Assembly: GCF_024679095.1 (NCBI RefSeq)
Contig: NW_026111755.1
Location: 124,001-188,000, forward strand
Source of the DNA: Eriocheir sinensis
Lineage: Eukaryota > Arthropoda > Malacostraca > Decapoda > Varunidae
Reading direction: 5' to 3'
Length of the DNA stretch: 64,000 bases
Below the pieces are notes generated by a model. The model made no database searches. It saw only the letters and a program-made list of their open reading frames with translations, and had not been told where the DNA came from. The position numbers were made by a program, and so were the translations under genes. Below are positions 27,951 to 42,727 of the stretch, one piece after another (positions within the stretch are counted from its first letter, which is position 1; every line of letters starts with the position of its first letter).

Positions 27951-28449
27951 ATTTAAAATATTTTTGTGTATTTTTGTATATAGTTTGATACAAATTTAGG
28001 TTATTTTATGTGTATTTTGTATATCTATTTTCATACAAATACACATTCTTTTATTGATATTTTGTTTATTTATTTTGACGCGAATTTACATTATTTAATG
28101 TGTATTTTGTATATATTTTTATACGTATTTACATCATTTCATGTGTATTTTGTACAGTTTTAAACAAATTTATATTATTTAATGTGTATTTTGTATATAT
28201 ATATTTATACAAATACACATTCTTATTATATTTGTTTATTTATTTTGATACTAATTTACATTATTTTATGTATATTTTGTTTACATTTTTTATACGTATT
28301 TACTTAATTTTATGTGTATTTTGTATATATATTTTTATAGAAATCTACCTTATTTCATGTGTATTCGTATATATATTTTGAAACAAATTTACTTTGTTTA
28401 TATGTATTTTGCATATCTATTTTTGTGTATTCTGTATTTATTTTTGTTA
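27951..28449 (+). repeat. T-rich block 17
   Basis: A run of about 11 monomers beginning at an o-type monomer after GAATTTAAATTTAAAA. It then goes through p, a and b types with truncations (TTTGTACAGTTTTAAAC at 28,150; CATTCTTATTATATTTG at 28,219). Confidence 0.75.
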
Positions 28450-30349
28450 TACATAGAATAATGTAAAATCGTATCAAAATAAGTACACAGAATATCAATA
28501 AAATAATTTAAATTTGTATGAAAATAAAGATGCAAAATACCCATAAGATAAAGCTTTTTTTTTTTTAAATACATATACAAAAATACACATAGAATAATTA
28601 AATTTGTATTAAAATTAATATACAAAATGCACACATACAATAAGGTAAATTTGTATTGAAAAAAAACGCAAAATACAAATAAAACATTGTAAATTTGTTT
28701 CAAAATATATATAAGAATACACATAAAATAACGTAGATTTCTATAGAAATATATATACAAAATACACATGAAATTATGTAAATACGTATAAAAATATATA
28801 AATAAAATACATATTAAGTAATGTAAATTCGTGTCAAAATAAATAAACAAAATATCATGAAAAGAATGTGTATTTGTATGAAAATAAATAATAGATAATA
28901 AATTTGTATGAAATATATATGCAAGATATACATTAAATAATGTAAATATGTATAAAAAAATATATATATACAAAAAACAAATAGAATAATGTAAGATCGT
29001 ATCAAAATAAATACACCGAATATTAATAAAATAATGTAAATTTGTTTGAAAATAAAGATGCAAAATTCCCATCAAATAGCGCATTTCTTATAAAAATATA
29101 TATACCAAAATACACATAAAATATTTAAATTTGTATTGAAATAAATATACAAAATGCACATACAATAAGGTAAACTTCTATTGAAAGAGATATGCAAAAA
29201 TACATATAAAACAATGTAAATTTGTTTCAAAATATATATACGAATACACATAAAATAACGTAAATATCTATAAAAACATATATACAAAATACACATAAAA
29301 TTAGGTAAATACGTATAAAAAAATGTAAACAAAATACACATAGAATAATATAAATTCGAAACAAAATAAATAAACAAAATACCAATAAAAGAATGTGTAT
29401 TTATATAAATATAAATGTACAAAATACACATACAAAATAAACATAAAATAAGGTAAATTTTTTATGAAATATATGTACAAAATACACATAAAATAATGTA
29501 AATTTATATGAAAATATATATACAAATACACATAAAATACCATGATTTTGTATAAAATTATATATTCAAAATAAATATTAAATAATGTTAATGCGTATAA
29601 AAATATATATAAAAAGTACATATAAAATAATGTAAATTCGTATCAATATAAATCATCAAAATACCAAATAATATATATTTGAATGAAAATAGATTTACAA
29701 AATACACATAACATAACTAAAATTTGTATTGAAATATATACAAAAATACATAAAAATAATTTGAGTTTGTATGAAAATAGATATTCAAAATACACATAAA
29801 ACTATGTATATTTCTTTTGAAATATATATACAAAATACCCATAAAATATTGTAAATTTGTGTCAAAATATATAAACAAATACACATAAAATAACGTAAAT
29901 TTGTTTGAAAAATATAAACAAAATACACATAGAATAATGTCAAATCGTATCAAAATGAATGAGCAGAATATCAATAAAATAACGTAAATTTGTATGAAAA
30001 TAAAGATGCAAAATACCCATAAAATAAAGCATATTTTTATAAAAATACATATACCAAAATTCACATAGAATAATTAAATTTGTATTAAAATTAATACACA
30101 AAATGCGTATATAATAAGGTAAATTTGTATTGAAAAAATATGCAACATACACATAAAAGTGTAAATTTGTTTAAAAATCTATATACGAATACACATAATA
30201 TAACGTAGATTTCTATAGAAATATATATACAAAATACACATGAAATGATGTAAATACGTATAAAAATATATATACAAAATAGACATTAAATAATTTAAAT
30301 TCTCGTCAAAATCAATAAACAAAATACCAGTAAAAGAATGTGTATTTGT
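28450..30349 (-). repeat. A-rich block 18
   Basis: A composite of three ladder sources. Part near 28.6-29.1 kb resembles 1.3-1.8 kb, including the AATAGATAATAAATTTG stretch. Positions 29.1-30.15 kb match 4.19-5.1 kb directly. The last 0.2 kb carries AGATTTCTATAGAAATA. Confidence 0.8.
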
Positions 30350-30386
30350 TCTGTGTATTTTTGTATATAGTTTTTTACAAATTTAC
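30350..30386 (+). repeat. Single-monomer microinversion
   Basis: Only CTGTGTATTTTTGTATATAG and TTTTTTACAAATTTACG read in T-rich orientation. A-rich monomers lie directly on both sides (TGTGTATTTGTT before, GATACAAATACAAATAC after). An inverted piece shorter than one monomer is unlikely to arise by unequal crossing-over alone. Confidence 0.7.
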
Positions 30387-30890
30387 GATACAAATACAAA
30401 TACAAAAATACACATTAAATAATTTAAAATTGAATGAAATAAATATACAAAATAAACATAAAATAAGGTAAATTTGTAATAAAATATATGTAAGAATACA
30501 AATGAAATAATATAAATTTGTATGAAAATATATATACAAATACATATAAAATAACATAAATTTGTATAAATATTGTTTCAAAATATATACGAATACACAC
30601 AATAAAATAACGTAAATTTTTATGAAAATGTATATATAAAATACACATAAAATAATTTAAATACGTAGAAAAATATATATACAAAATACACATAAAATAA
30701 TGTAAATTCGTAAAAAATTAAATACACGAAATTCCAATAAAATAATGTATATTTGTAGGAAAATATATATACAAAAAACAAATAAAATAACTAAAATTTC
30801 TATAAAAAATATATACAAAAATACACAAAAATAATTTAAGTTTGTTTGAAAATAGATATACAAAATACACATAAAGTTAGGCCAATTTGT
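30387..30890 (-). repeat. A-rich block 20
   Basis: About 11 monomers containing the minus-strand equivalents of TTTCTACGTATTTAAATT and TTCCTACAAATATACATT types. Closest visible relatives are 41.1-41.5 kb (same strand) and 11.4-11.9 kb and 36.5-36.9 kb (opposite strand). Confidence 0.75.
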
Positions 30891-32217
30891 ATTTTGTATA
30901 TCTATTTTTATACGTATTTACTTAGTTTATGTGTATTTTGTATATATATTTTTATAGAAATCTACGTTATTTTATGTGTATTCGTTTATATATTTTGAAA
31001 CAAATTTACATTGTTTTATATGTATTTTTGCATATCTCTTTCAATACAAGTTTACCTTATTGTATGTGCATTTTGTATATTTACTTCAATACAAATTTAA
31101 ATATTTTATGTGTATTTTGGTATATATATTTTTATAAGAAATGCGCTATTTGATGGGAATTTTGCATCTTTATTTTCATACAAATTTACATTATTTTATT
31201 AATATTCTGTGTATTTATTTTGATACGATTTCAAATTATTCTATTTGTTTTTTGTATATATATATTTTTATACATATTTACATTATTTAATGTGTATCTT
31301 TCATATATATTTCATACAAGTTATTATCTATTATTTATTTTCATACAAATACACATTCTTTTCATGATATTTTGTTTATTTATTTTGACACGAATTTACC
31401 TAGATATGTATTTTGTATATATATTTTATACGTATTTACATAATTTCCTGTGTATTTTGTATATATATTTCTATAGAAATCTACGTTATTTTATGTGTAT
31501 TTGTATATATATTCTGAAACAAATTTACTTTGTTTTATATGTATTTTTTAATATCTCTTTCAATACATATTTACCTTACTGTATATGCATTTTGTATATT
31601 TATTTCAATACAAATTTATATATTTTATGTGTATTTTGGTATATATATTTTTTAAAAAAATGCGCTATTTTATGGGAATTTTGCATCTTTCTTTTCATAC
31701 AAATTTACATTATTTTATTGATATTCTGTGTATTTATATTGATAGGATTTTACATTATTCTATTTCTTTTTTGTATATATTTTTTATACTTATTTACATT
31801 ATTTAATGTGTATCTTGCATATATATTTTATACAAATTTACGTTATTTTAAGTGTATTTGTTTATATATTTTCATTCAAATTTACATTATTCTATGTGTA
31901 TTTTGTAGATGTATTTCAATACAAATTTACCTAATTTTATGTGTATTTTGTATATTACTTTCTATACAAATTTTAAATATTTTTGTGTATTTTTGTATAT
32001 AGTTTTATACAAATTTAGGTTATTTTATGTTCGCATTTACTTTATTTAATGTGTGTTTTGTATATATATTTTTATGCAAATTTACTTTATTTTATGTGCA
32101 TTTTTGTACATATATTTTTTTAGAAATTTGCGTTATTTTATGTGTATTTGTATATGTTTTCTCATACAAATTTACATTATTTTATTGCTATTTTGTTTAT
32201 TTATTTTGATACGAATG
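30891..32217 (+). repeat. T-rich block 21
   Basis: Starts with a jump from GGCCAATTTGT into ATTTTGTATATCTATTTT. The ladder contents resemble 23.4-25.6 kb (for example ATTATCTATTATTTATTT near 31,322). This block holds the longest apparent reading frame (31,220-32,002, 260 codons), which I attribute to stop-free repeat sequence. Confidence 0.8.
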
Positions 32218-35200
32218 AAAATAGATATACAAAATATACATAAAATAAACTAAATTTGTATTGAAATATGTATGCAAAATACATAAAATAATGTAAATTT
32301 GTATCAAAATATTTTAACAGATGCGCATAAAATAACGTAAATTTGTTTTAAAATATACAAAATACACATTAAATAATGTAAATATGTATAAAAAAATATA
32401 TACAAAACACAAATAGAATAATGTAAAATCGTATCAAAATAAATACACAGAATATTAATAAAACAATGTAAATTTGTATGAAAATAAAGATGCAAAATAC
32501 CCATTAAATAACGCATTTTTTTTATAAAAATATATATACCAAAATACACATGAAAAAATTAATTTGTATTAAAATAAATATACAAAATACACATACAATA
32601 AGGTAAATCTGTATTGAAATAGATATGCAAAATACATATAAAACAATGTAAATTTTTTCCAAAATATATATACGAATACACATAAAATAACGTCGATTTG
32701 TATAAAAATATATATACAAAATTCACATAAAATGAAGTAAATACGTATAAGAAAATGTATACAAAATACACATAAAATAATGTAAATTCGTTTCAAAATA
32801 AATAAACAAAATACCAATAAAAGAATGTGTATTTGTATAAATATAAATATACAAAATACACATAAAATAACGTAAATTTGTATAAAACTATATACAAGAA
32901 TACACAGAAGTTATTAAATTCGTATGAAAATAGATATACAAAATACAGATAAAATAAGCTAAATTTGAATTGAAATGTATATACAAAATACATAAAATAA
33001 TGTAAATTTGTATCAAAATATTTATAAAAATACATATAATAACGTAAATTTGTTTAAAAATATATAAACAAAATACACATTAAGTAATGTAAATACGTAT
33101 AAAAAATATGTACAAAATACACATATAATCATGTAACTCGTATCAAACTAAATAAACAAAATATCAATAAAATAATGTAAATTTGTATGAGAAAACATAT
33201 ACAAATACATATAAAATAACGCTAATTTCCATAAAAATATATGTCCAAAAATGAACGTAAAATAAAGTAACTTTGGATAAAAATATATATACAAAACACA
33301 CATTAAATAATGTAAATGCGTACATAAAATAACCTAAATTTGTATAAAACTATATACAAAAATACACAAAAATAATTTAAATTTGTATGAAAAGAAATAT
33401 ACAAAATACACATAAAATTAGGTTAATTTGTATTGAAATACATATACAAAATACATATAAAATAATGTAAATTTGAAAGAAAATATATAAGCAAATCCAC
33501 ATATAATAACGTAAATTTGTATGAAATATATATTCAAAATACACATTAAATAATGTAAATATGTATAAAAAAATATATACAAAACACAAATAGTATAATG
33601 TAAAACCGTATCAAAATATATACACAGAATATTTATAAAATAATGTAAATTTGTATGAAAATTAAGATGCAAAATACCTATAAAATAACGCATTTTTTTT
33701 TAAATTATTGATACCAAAATACACATAAAATATTTGAATTTGTATTAAAATAAATATACAAAATGCACATACAATAAGGTTAATTTGTATTGAAATAGAT
33801 ATGCAAAATACATATAAAATAATGTAAATTTGTTTCAAAATATATATACGAATACACAAAAAAAAAACGTAGATTTCTATAAAAATACATATACAAAATA
33901 CACATAATATTAAGTAAATACGCATAAAAAAATGTATACAAAATACACATAAAATAATGTAAATTCGTATAAATGTAAATAAACAATATACCAATAAAAG
34001 AATGTGTATTTGTATAAATATAAATATACAAAATGCACATAAAATAACGTAAATTTATATAAATCTATATACATAAAATAACGCAAATTTCTATAAAAAT
34101 ATATGTACAAAAATGAACATAAAATAAATTTGCATAAAAATATATATACAAAACACACATTAGATAATGTAAATGAGTATAAAAATATGTATACAAAATA
34201 CCTATGAAATAATCTAAATTCGTATCGAATTAAATTAAGAAAATATCAATAAAATAATGTAATTTTGGATGAAAATATATATACAAAATACACATAAAAT
34301 AACCTAAATTCAAATACAAATATACACATAAAATAATTTAAAATTGAATGAAATAAATATACAAAATAAACATAAAATAAGGTAAATTTGTAATGAAATA
34401 TATGAAAAAATACACATAAAATAATATAAATTTGTATGAAAATATATATACAAATACACATTAAATAAAATGAATTTGTATAAAATTTGTATCAAAATAT
34501 ATACTTATACACACAATAAAATAACGTAATTTTTTTATGAAAATGTATATACAAAATACACATAAAATAATTTAAATACGTAGAAAAATATATATACAAA
34601 AAACACATAAAATAATGTAAATTTGTATGAAAATATATAAATACACATAAAATAAAGTAAATTTGGATAAAATATATATACAAAATGAACATTAAATAAT
34701 GTAAATATGTATAAAAAAAATATACAAAATTCACATAGAATAATGTTAAATCGTATCAAAATAAATAAAGAGAATATCAATAAAATAATGTAAATTTGTA
34801 TGAAAATAAAGATGCAAAATATCCATATAATAACGGATATATGCATAAAAATATATATACAAAAATACATATAAAATAGTTAAATTTGTATTAAAATAAA
34901 TATACAAAATGCACGTACAATAAAGTAAATTGGTATTGAAATAGATATGCAAAATACACATCAATAATGTAAATTTGTATCAAAATATATATACGAATAC
35001 TCATAAAATAGAGTATATTTCTATAAAAATATACATACAAAATAGATATACAAAATACACATATAACTAGTTAAATTTGTATTTAAATACATGTACAAAA
35101 AAAACACATAAAATAATGTAGATTTGTATGAAATGAAAACAAATACATATTATATAAAATATATATACAAAATACACATAGAATAATGTAAAATCATATT

Positions 35201-36372
35201 AAAATAAATACACAGAATATCAATAAAATAATGTAAATTTGTATGAAAATAAAGATGCAAAATACCCATAAAATAAAGTATATTTTTATAAAAATTAATA
35301 TACAAAAATACACATAGATTAATCAAATTTGTATTAAAATTAATATACAAAATGCACATACAATAAAGTAAATTTGTATTGAAAAAATATGCAAAATACA
35401 CATAAAACAATGTAAATTTGTCTCAAAATATATATACGAATACACATAAAATAACGCAGATTTCTATAGATATATACATACAAAATACACTTGAAATAAT
35501 GTAAATACGTATAAAAATATATATAAAAAATACACATTAAATAATGTTAATTCGTGTCAAAATAAATAAACAAAATATCATGAAAAGAATGTGTATTTGT
35601 ATGAAAATAGATATACAAAATACACATAAAATAACCTAAATTTGTATAAAACTATATACAAAAATACACAAAAATAATTTAAACTTGTATGAAAATAAAT
35701 ATACAAAAAACATATGAAAATAGGTAAATTTGTATTGAAATACATATACAAAATACACATAAAATAATGTAAATTTGAATGAAAATATATAAACATATAG
35801 ACTTAAAAAAACGTAAATTTGTATCAAATATATATACAAAAAAAAAACATTAAATAATGTAAATATGAATAAAAATATATATATAAAACACAAATAAAAT
35901 AATGTAAAATCGTATCAAAATAAATACAGAAAATATTAATAAAATAATGTAAATTTGTATGAAAATTAAGATGCAAAATACCCATAAAATAACGCATTTT
36001 TTATAAAAATATATATACGAAAAAACATAAAATATTTGATTTTGTATTAAAATAAATAGATATACAAAATACACATAAAATAAGCTAAATTTGAATTGAA
36101 ATATATATACAAAATACATAAAATAATGTAAATTTGTATCAAAATACCTATACAAATACACATATAATAACGTAAATTTGTATAAAAATATATAAACAAA
36201 ATACACATTAAATAATGTAAATACGTATAAAAAAATGTAAAAAATACACAAATAATCATGTAATTCGTATCAAAATAAATAGTCAAAATACCAATAAAAT
36301 AATGTAAATTTCTAAGAGTAAACATATACAAAATACACATAAATAACGCAAATATCAATAAAAATATATATA
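32218..36372 (-). repeat. A-rich block 22
   Basis: About 92 monomers ending at junction J1. Apart from the first 180 bp it is the mirror image of 12.73-16.71 kb. Its right third also closely matches 60.1-61.84 kb in direct orientation (offset about 25,516 at 35,340-35,796). Confidence 0.83.
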
Positions 36373-36500
36373 ATATAATATATTTTTATACATATTTAAA
36401 ATATTTAATGTATATTTTGTATATATATATTTTATCCAATTTTACGTGATTTTATATGTATTTGTTTATATATTTTCATACAAATTTACATTATTTTGTG
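32398..36500 (-). repeat. 4.1-kb inverted-duplication arm (partner 12.6-16.7 kb)
   Basis: This is the second arm of the pair whose coordinates sum to about 49,107, with a spacer of about 15.7 kb. It diverges from its partner at 32,397. There this arm keeps the j-k-l order, while the partner skips k. Confidence 0.88.
36355..36391. repeat. Inversion junction J1, copy 3
   Basis: The 37 bp are identical to those at 11,197. The flanks differ in detail: 36,417 has one more TA step (TTTTGTATATATATATTTT), and there is GTAAACATATAC at 36,318. The junction is thus more conserved than its surroundings. Confidence 0.9.
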
Positions 36501-36912
36501 TGAGGTTTGTATATGTATTTCAATACAAATTTGCCTAACTTTATGTGTATTTTGCATATCTATTTTCAAACAAATTTAAATTATTTTTGTGTATTTTTGT
36601 ATATATTTTTATACAAATTTTTGTTATTTTATTTGTTTTTTTAATATATATTTTCCTACAAATATACATTCTTTTATTGGAATTTTGTGTATTTAATTTT
36701 TTACGAATTTACATTATTTTATGTGTATTTTGTATATATATTTTTCTACGTATTTAAACAATTTTATGTGTATTTTATATATACATTTTCATAAAAATTT
36801 ACGTTATTTTATTGTGTGTATTCGTATATATTTTGAAACAAATTTTATACAAATTCATGTTATTTTATGTGTATTTTTATATATATTTTCATACAAATTT
36901 ATATTATTTTAT
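36373..36912 (+). repeat. T-rich block 23
   Basis: About 12 monomers, near-identical in layout to 11,215-11,750 and mirrored at 41.14-41.67 kb. It ends at ATTATTTTATAATAAAACAATG. Confidence 0.8.
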
Positions 36913-37355
36913 AATAAAACAATGTAAATTTGTATGAAAATAAAGATGCAAAATACCCATTAAATAACGCTTTTTTTATAAAAAATATATATACCAAAAT
37001 ACACATGAAAAAATTAATTTGTATTAAAATAAATATACAAAATACACATACAATAAGGTAAATCTGTATTGAAATAGATATGCAAAATACATATAAAACA
37101 ATGTAAATTAGTTTCAAAATATATATACGAATACACATAAAATAACGTAGATTTGTATAAAAATATATATATAAAATACACATAAAATGAAGTAAATACG
37201 TATAAGAAAATGTATACAAAATACACATAAAATAACGTAAATTTGTATAAAACTATACAAAAATACACAGAAGTAGTTAAATTCGTATGAAAATAGATAT
37301 ACAAATTACAGATAAAATAAGCTAAATTTGAATTGAAATGTATATACAAAATACA
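36913..37355 (-). repeat. A-rich block 24
   Basis: About 10 monomers closely matching 32.46-32.95 kb on the same strand (for example the GAAAAAATTAATTTG and GGTAAATCTGTATTG types). It has a deletion relative to that copy near 37,220, where the a monomer is absent. Confidence 0.75.
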
Positions 37356-37989
37356 GTATTTTATGTGTATATTTGAATTTGTATTTAGGTTATTTTATGT
37401 GTATTTTGTATATATATTTTCATCCAAAATTACATTATTTTATTGGTATTTTCTTAATTTAATTCGATACGAATTTAGATTATTTCATAGGTATTTTCTA
37501 TACATATTTTTATACTCATTTACATTATCTAATGTGTGTTTTGTATATATATTTTTATGCAAATTTATTTTATGTTCATTTTTGTACATATATTTTTATA
37601 GAAATTTGCGTTATTTTATGTATATAGTTTTATATAAATTTACGTTATTTTATGTGCATTTTGTATATTTATATCTATACAAATACACATTCTTTTATTG
37701 GTATATTGTTTATTTACATTTATACGAATTTACATTATTTTATGTGTATTTTGTATACATTTTTTTATACGTATTTACTTAATGTTATGTGTATTTTGTA
37801 TGTATTTTATAGAAATCTACGTTATTTTATGTGTATTCGTATATATATTTTGAAACAAATTTACATTATTTTATATGTATTTTGCATATCTATTTCAATA
37901 CAAATTTACCTTATTGTATGTGCATTTTGTATATTTATTTTAATACAAATTGAAATATTTTATGTGTATTTTGGTATCAATAATTTAAA
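37356..37989 (+). repeat. T-rich block 25
   Basis: Starts at CAGTATTTTATGTG. It follows the TACTCATTTACATTATC, AGAAATTTGCGTT and ATTGGTATATTG series, as in 12.0-12.5 kb and 19.7-20.3 kb. It ends in TTGGTATCAATAATTTAAAA. Confidence 0.78.
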
Positions 37990-38698
37990 AAAAAAACGTA
38001 AATTTGTATAAAAATAAAGAAGCAAAATACCCATAAAATAGCGCATTTTTTTTATTTATAAAAATATATATACCAAAATACACATCAAAAAATTAAATTT
38101 GTATTAAAATAAATATACAAAAAACACACACAATAAGGTAAATTTGTATTGAAATAGATATGCAAAATACATATAAAACAATGTAAATTTGTTTAAAAAT
38201 ATATATACGAATACACATAAAATAACGTAGATTTCTATAAAAATATATATATACAAAATACACATAAAATGAAGTAAATACGTATAAAAAATGTATACAA
38301 AATACACATAAAATAATGTAAATTCGTATCAAAATAAATAAACAAAATACCAATAAAAGAATGTGTATTTGTATAAATATAAATATACAAAATACACATA
38401 AAATAACGTAAATTTATATAAAACTATATACAAAAATACACAGAAGTAATTAAATTTGTATGAAAATATATACAAAATACACACAAAATAAGCTAAATTT
38501 GAATTGAAATATATATACAAAATACATGAAATAAAGTAAATTTGTATCAAAATATTTATAGAATGTGTATAAACAAAATACACATTAAATAATGTAAATA
38601 CGTATAAAGAAATATGTACAAAATACACATATAATCATATAATTCGTATCAAAATAAATAAACAAAATATCAATAAAATAATATAAATTTGTATGAGT
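37990..38698 (-). repeat. A-rich block 26
   Basis: About 16 monomers ending at J2. Matches 21.0-21.65 kb directly (offset about 17,045), except for a short deletion at TATTTATAGAATGTG (38,556). Confidence 0.8.
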
Positions 38699-38725
38699 AA
38701 ACGTGTATGTTGCATATTTTTTCAA
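38676..38725. repeat. Inversion junction J2, copy 4 (reverse complement)
   Basis: GAGTAAACGTG at 38,695-38,705 is followed by TATGTTGCATATTTTTTC, as at 21,648. About 60 bp downstream the two copies part company (TTAATTTTAATATATGTG at 38,761). Confidence 0.85.
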
Positions 38726-39792
38726 TACAAATTTACCTTTTTATATACGCATTTTGTATATTAATTTTAATATATGTGTATTTGAATATATATTTTGATA
38801 CAAATTTACATTATTTTATGTATTTTCTATATTTATTTCAATTCAAATTTAGCTTATTTTATGTGTCTTTTGTATATCTATTTTCATACAAATTTAATTA
38901 TTTTTGTTTATTTTTGTATATAGTTTTATACAATTTTACGTTATTTTATGTGTATTTTGTATATTTATATTTATACAAGTAAACATTCTTTTATTGGCAT
39001 TTAGTTTATTTATTTTGATACGAATTTACATTATTTTATGTGTATTTTGTATACATTTTCTTATACGTATTTACTTCATTTTATGTGTATTTTGTATATA
39101 TATTTTTATAGAAATCTACGTTATTTTATGTGTATTCGTATATATATTTTGAAACAAATTTACATTGTTTTATGTGTATTTTGCATATCTATTTCAATAC
39201 AAATTTACCTTATTGTATGTGCATTTTGTATATTTATTGTAATACAAATTTAAATATTTTAAGTGTATTTTGGTATATATATTTTCATAAAAAATCCGTT
39301 GTTTTATGGGTATTTTGCATCTTTATTTTCATACAAATTTACATTATTTTATTAATATTCTGTGTATCTATTTTGATACGATTTTACATTATTCTATGTA
39401 TATTTTGTATATATATTTTATACAAATGTACGTTATTTTATGTGAATTTTTTTCATTTCATACAAATTTACACTATTTTATGTGTATTTTGTACATGTAT
39501 TTAAATACAAATTTAACTAATTATATGTGTATTTTGTATATCTATTTTCATACAAATTGAAATTTATTTTTTTGTTTTTTTGTATATATTTTTATTCAAA
39601 TTTTCGTAATTTTATGTGTATTTTGTATATTTATTTTCCTACAAATATACGTTCTTTTATCGGAATTTTGTTTATTTATTTTGATACGAATTTTCATTTT
39701 TTTAGGTGTATTTGATATATATATTTTTATACTTATTTACATAATTTTATATGTATTTTGAATATATATTTTCATAGAAATTTACTCTATAT
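38699..39792 (+). repeat. T-rich block 27
   Basis: Positions 38.77-39.36 kb are the inverted partner of 47.8-48.4 kb (38,904 with 48,292, sum 87,196). Positions 39.3-39.79 kb match 27.0-27.5 kb directly. Confidence 0.8.
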
Positions 39793-41674
39793 GTATATAC
39801 AAAAAAAACACAAAAATAATTTAAATTTGTATGAAAATAAATATACAAAATACACATAAAATTAGGTAAATTTGTATTGAAATACATATACAAAATACAC
39901 TTAAAATAATGTAAATTTGAATGAAATTATATAAACAAATACACTTAAAATGACGTTAATTTGTATAAAATATATACAAAAAATACACATTAAATGATGA
40001 AAATATGTATAAAAAAATATATACAAAACACAAATAGTATAATATAAAATCGTATCAAAATATATACACAGAATATTAATAAAATAATGTACATTTGTAT
40101 GAAAACTAAGATGCAAAATACCTATAAAATAACGCATTTTTTTATAAAATTATATATACCAAAATACACATAAAGTATTTGAATTTTTATTAAAATAAAT
40201 ATACAAAATGCACATACAATAAGGTAAATTTGTATTGAAATAGATATGCAAAAAACATATAAAACAATGTAAATTTGTTTCAAAATATATATACGAATAC
40301 ACATAAAATAACGTAGATTTCTATAAATATATATATACAAAATACAAATAAAATTAAGTAAATACGAATCAAAAATGTATACAAAATACACATAAAATAA
40401 TGTAAATTCGTATAAATATAAATAAACAAAATACCAATAAGAGAATGTGTATTTATATAAATATAAATATACAAAATGCACATAAAATAACGTAAATTTG
40501 TATAAAACTATATACAAAAATACACAGAAGTAATTAAATTTGCATGAAAATAGATATACAAAATACACACAAAATAAGCTAAATTTAAATTGATATATAT
40601 ATACAAAATACATAAAATAAAGTAAATTCGTTTCAAAATATTTTTAACAAATACACATATAATAACGTAAATTTGTAAAAAAATATATAAACAAAATACA
40701 CATTAAGTAATGTAAATACGTATAAAAAAATATTTACAAAATACACCAATAATCAAGTCACTCGTATCAAAATAAATAAACAAAAAACTAATTAAATAAT
40801 GTAAATTTGTATGAGAAAACATATACAAAATACACATAAAATAACGTTTTAAGTTTCTATAAAAATATATGTACAAAAAAGCACATAAAATTAGTTTGCA
40901 TAAAAAAAATATATACAAAACAAACATTAGATAATGTAAATGAGTATAAAAATATGTATACAAAATACCTATGAAATAATCTAAATTCGTATCGAGTTAA
41001 ATTAAGAAAATAACAATAAAATAATGTAATTTTGGATGAAAATATATATAGAAAACACACATAAAATAACCTAAATACAAATACAAATATACACATTAAA
41101 TAATTTAAAATTGAATGAAATAAATATACAAAATAAACATAAAATAAGGTAAATTTGTAATAAAATATATGTAAGAATACACATAAAATAATATAAATTT
41201 GAATGAAAATATATATACAAATACACATAAAATAACAAGAATTTGTATAAAATGTTTCAAAATATATACGAATACACACAATAAAATAACGTAAATTTTT
41301 ATGAAAATGTATATATAAAATACACATAAAATAGTTTAAATACGTAGAAAAATATATACACAAAATTCCAATAAAAGAATGTATATTTTTAGGAAAATAT
41401 GTATACAAAAAACAAATAAAATAACTAAAATTTGTATAAAAATATATACAAAAATACGCAAAAATAATTTAAATTTGTTTGAAAATAGATATGCAAAATA
41501 CTCATAAAGTTAGGCAAATTTGTATTGAAATACATATACAAAACTCACATAAAATAATGTAAATTTGTATGAAAATATATAAACAAATACATATAAAATC
41601 ACGTAAATTTGGATAAAATATATACATACAAAATATACATTAAATATTTTAAATATGTATAAAAATATATTATA
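39793..41674 (-). repeat. A-rich block 28
   Basis: The left part matches 27.52-27.93 kb. The middle follows the usual ladder with an AAGTTTCTATAAAAATATATG variant near 40,850. The right 0.5 kb mirrors 36.37-36.91 kb and ends in J1. Confidence 0.8.
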
Positions 41675-41693
41675 TTATATATATTTTTATTGA
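41657..41693. repeat. Inversion junction J1, copy 5 (reverse complement)
   Basis: Identical to the 37 bp at 12,716, with 28,941 bp between them. It is the mirror partner of the copy at 36,355, so these two junctions sit inside a large inverted pair centred near 39,024. Confidence 0.9.
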
Positions 41694-42727
41694 TATTTGC
41701 GTTATTTATGTGTATTTTGTATATGTTTTCTCATAGAAATTTACATTATTTTATTGGTATTTTGTCTATTTATTTTGATACGAATTACATGATTATTTGT
41801 GTATTTTTTACATTTTTTTATACGTATTTACATTATTTAATGAGTATTTTGTTTATATATTTTTATACAAATTTACGTTATTATATGTGTATTTGTATAG
41901 GTATTTTGATACAAATTTACATTATTTTAGGTATTTTGTATATATATTTCAATTCAAATTTAGCCTATTTTATGTGTATTTTTTATATCTATTTATTTTA
42001 ATACAAAATCAAATATTTTATGTTTTTTCGTATATATATTTTTATAAAAAATGCGTTATTTTATGGGTATTTTGCATCTTAATTTTCATACAAATCTACA
42101 TTATTTTATTAATATATTCTGTATTTATTTTGATACGATTTTACATTATTTTATTTGTGTTTTGTATATATTTTTTTATACATATTTACATTATTTAATG
42201 TTTTTTTTGTATATATATTTGATACAAATTTACGTTATTTTAAGTCTATATGTTTATATATTTTCATTCAAATTTACATTATTTTATGCGTATTTTGTAT
42301 ATGTATTTCAATACAAATTTACCTATTTGTATATATTTTTTGTATATTTATTTTCATACAAGTTTAAATTATTTTTGTGTATTTTTGTATATAGTTTTAT
42401 ACAAATTTAGGTTATTTTATGTGTATTTTGTATATCTATTTTCATACAAATACACATTCTTTTCATGATATTTTGTTTATTTATTTTGACACGAATTAAC
42501 ATTATTTAATGTGTATTTTGTATATATATTTTTATACGTATTTACATTATTTCAAGTGTATTTTGTATATATATTTCTATAGAAATCTGCGTTATTTTAT
42601 GTGTATTCGAATATATATTTTGAAACAAATTTACATTGTTTTATGTGTATTTTGCATATTTTTTCAATACAAATTTACCTTATTGTATGTGCATTTTGTA
42701 TATTAATTTTAATACAAATTTGATTAA
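41675..42727 (+). repeat. T-rich block 29
   Basis: About 23 monomers equal to 12,734-13,787 at an offset of 28,940. It ends at TTTGATTAAAATATG, where the partner copy continues TTGATTAATCTATG. Confidence 0.8.

Noticed and set aside
31220..32002. 260-codon open frame, and about 200 similar frames across the window, as protein-coding genes
   Set aside because: Frames are open in all three registers of the T-rich strand, switch strand exactly with array orientation, have a 15-residue period equal to the 45-bp DNA repeat, and show no domain or start context. They are stop-free repeat sequence.
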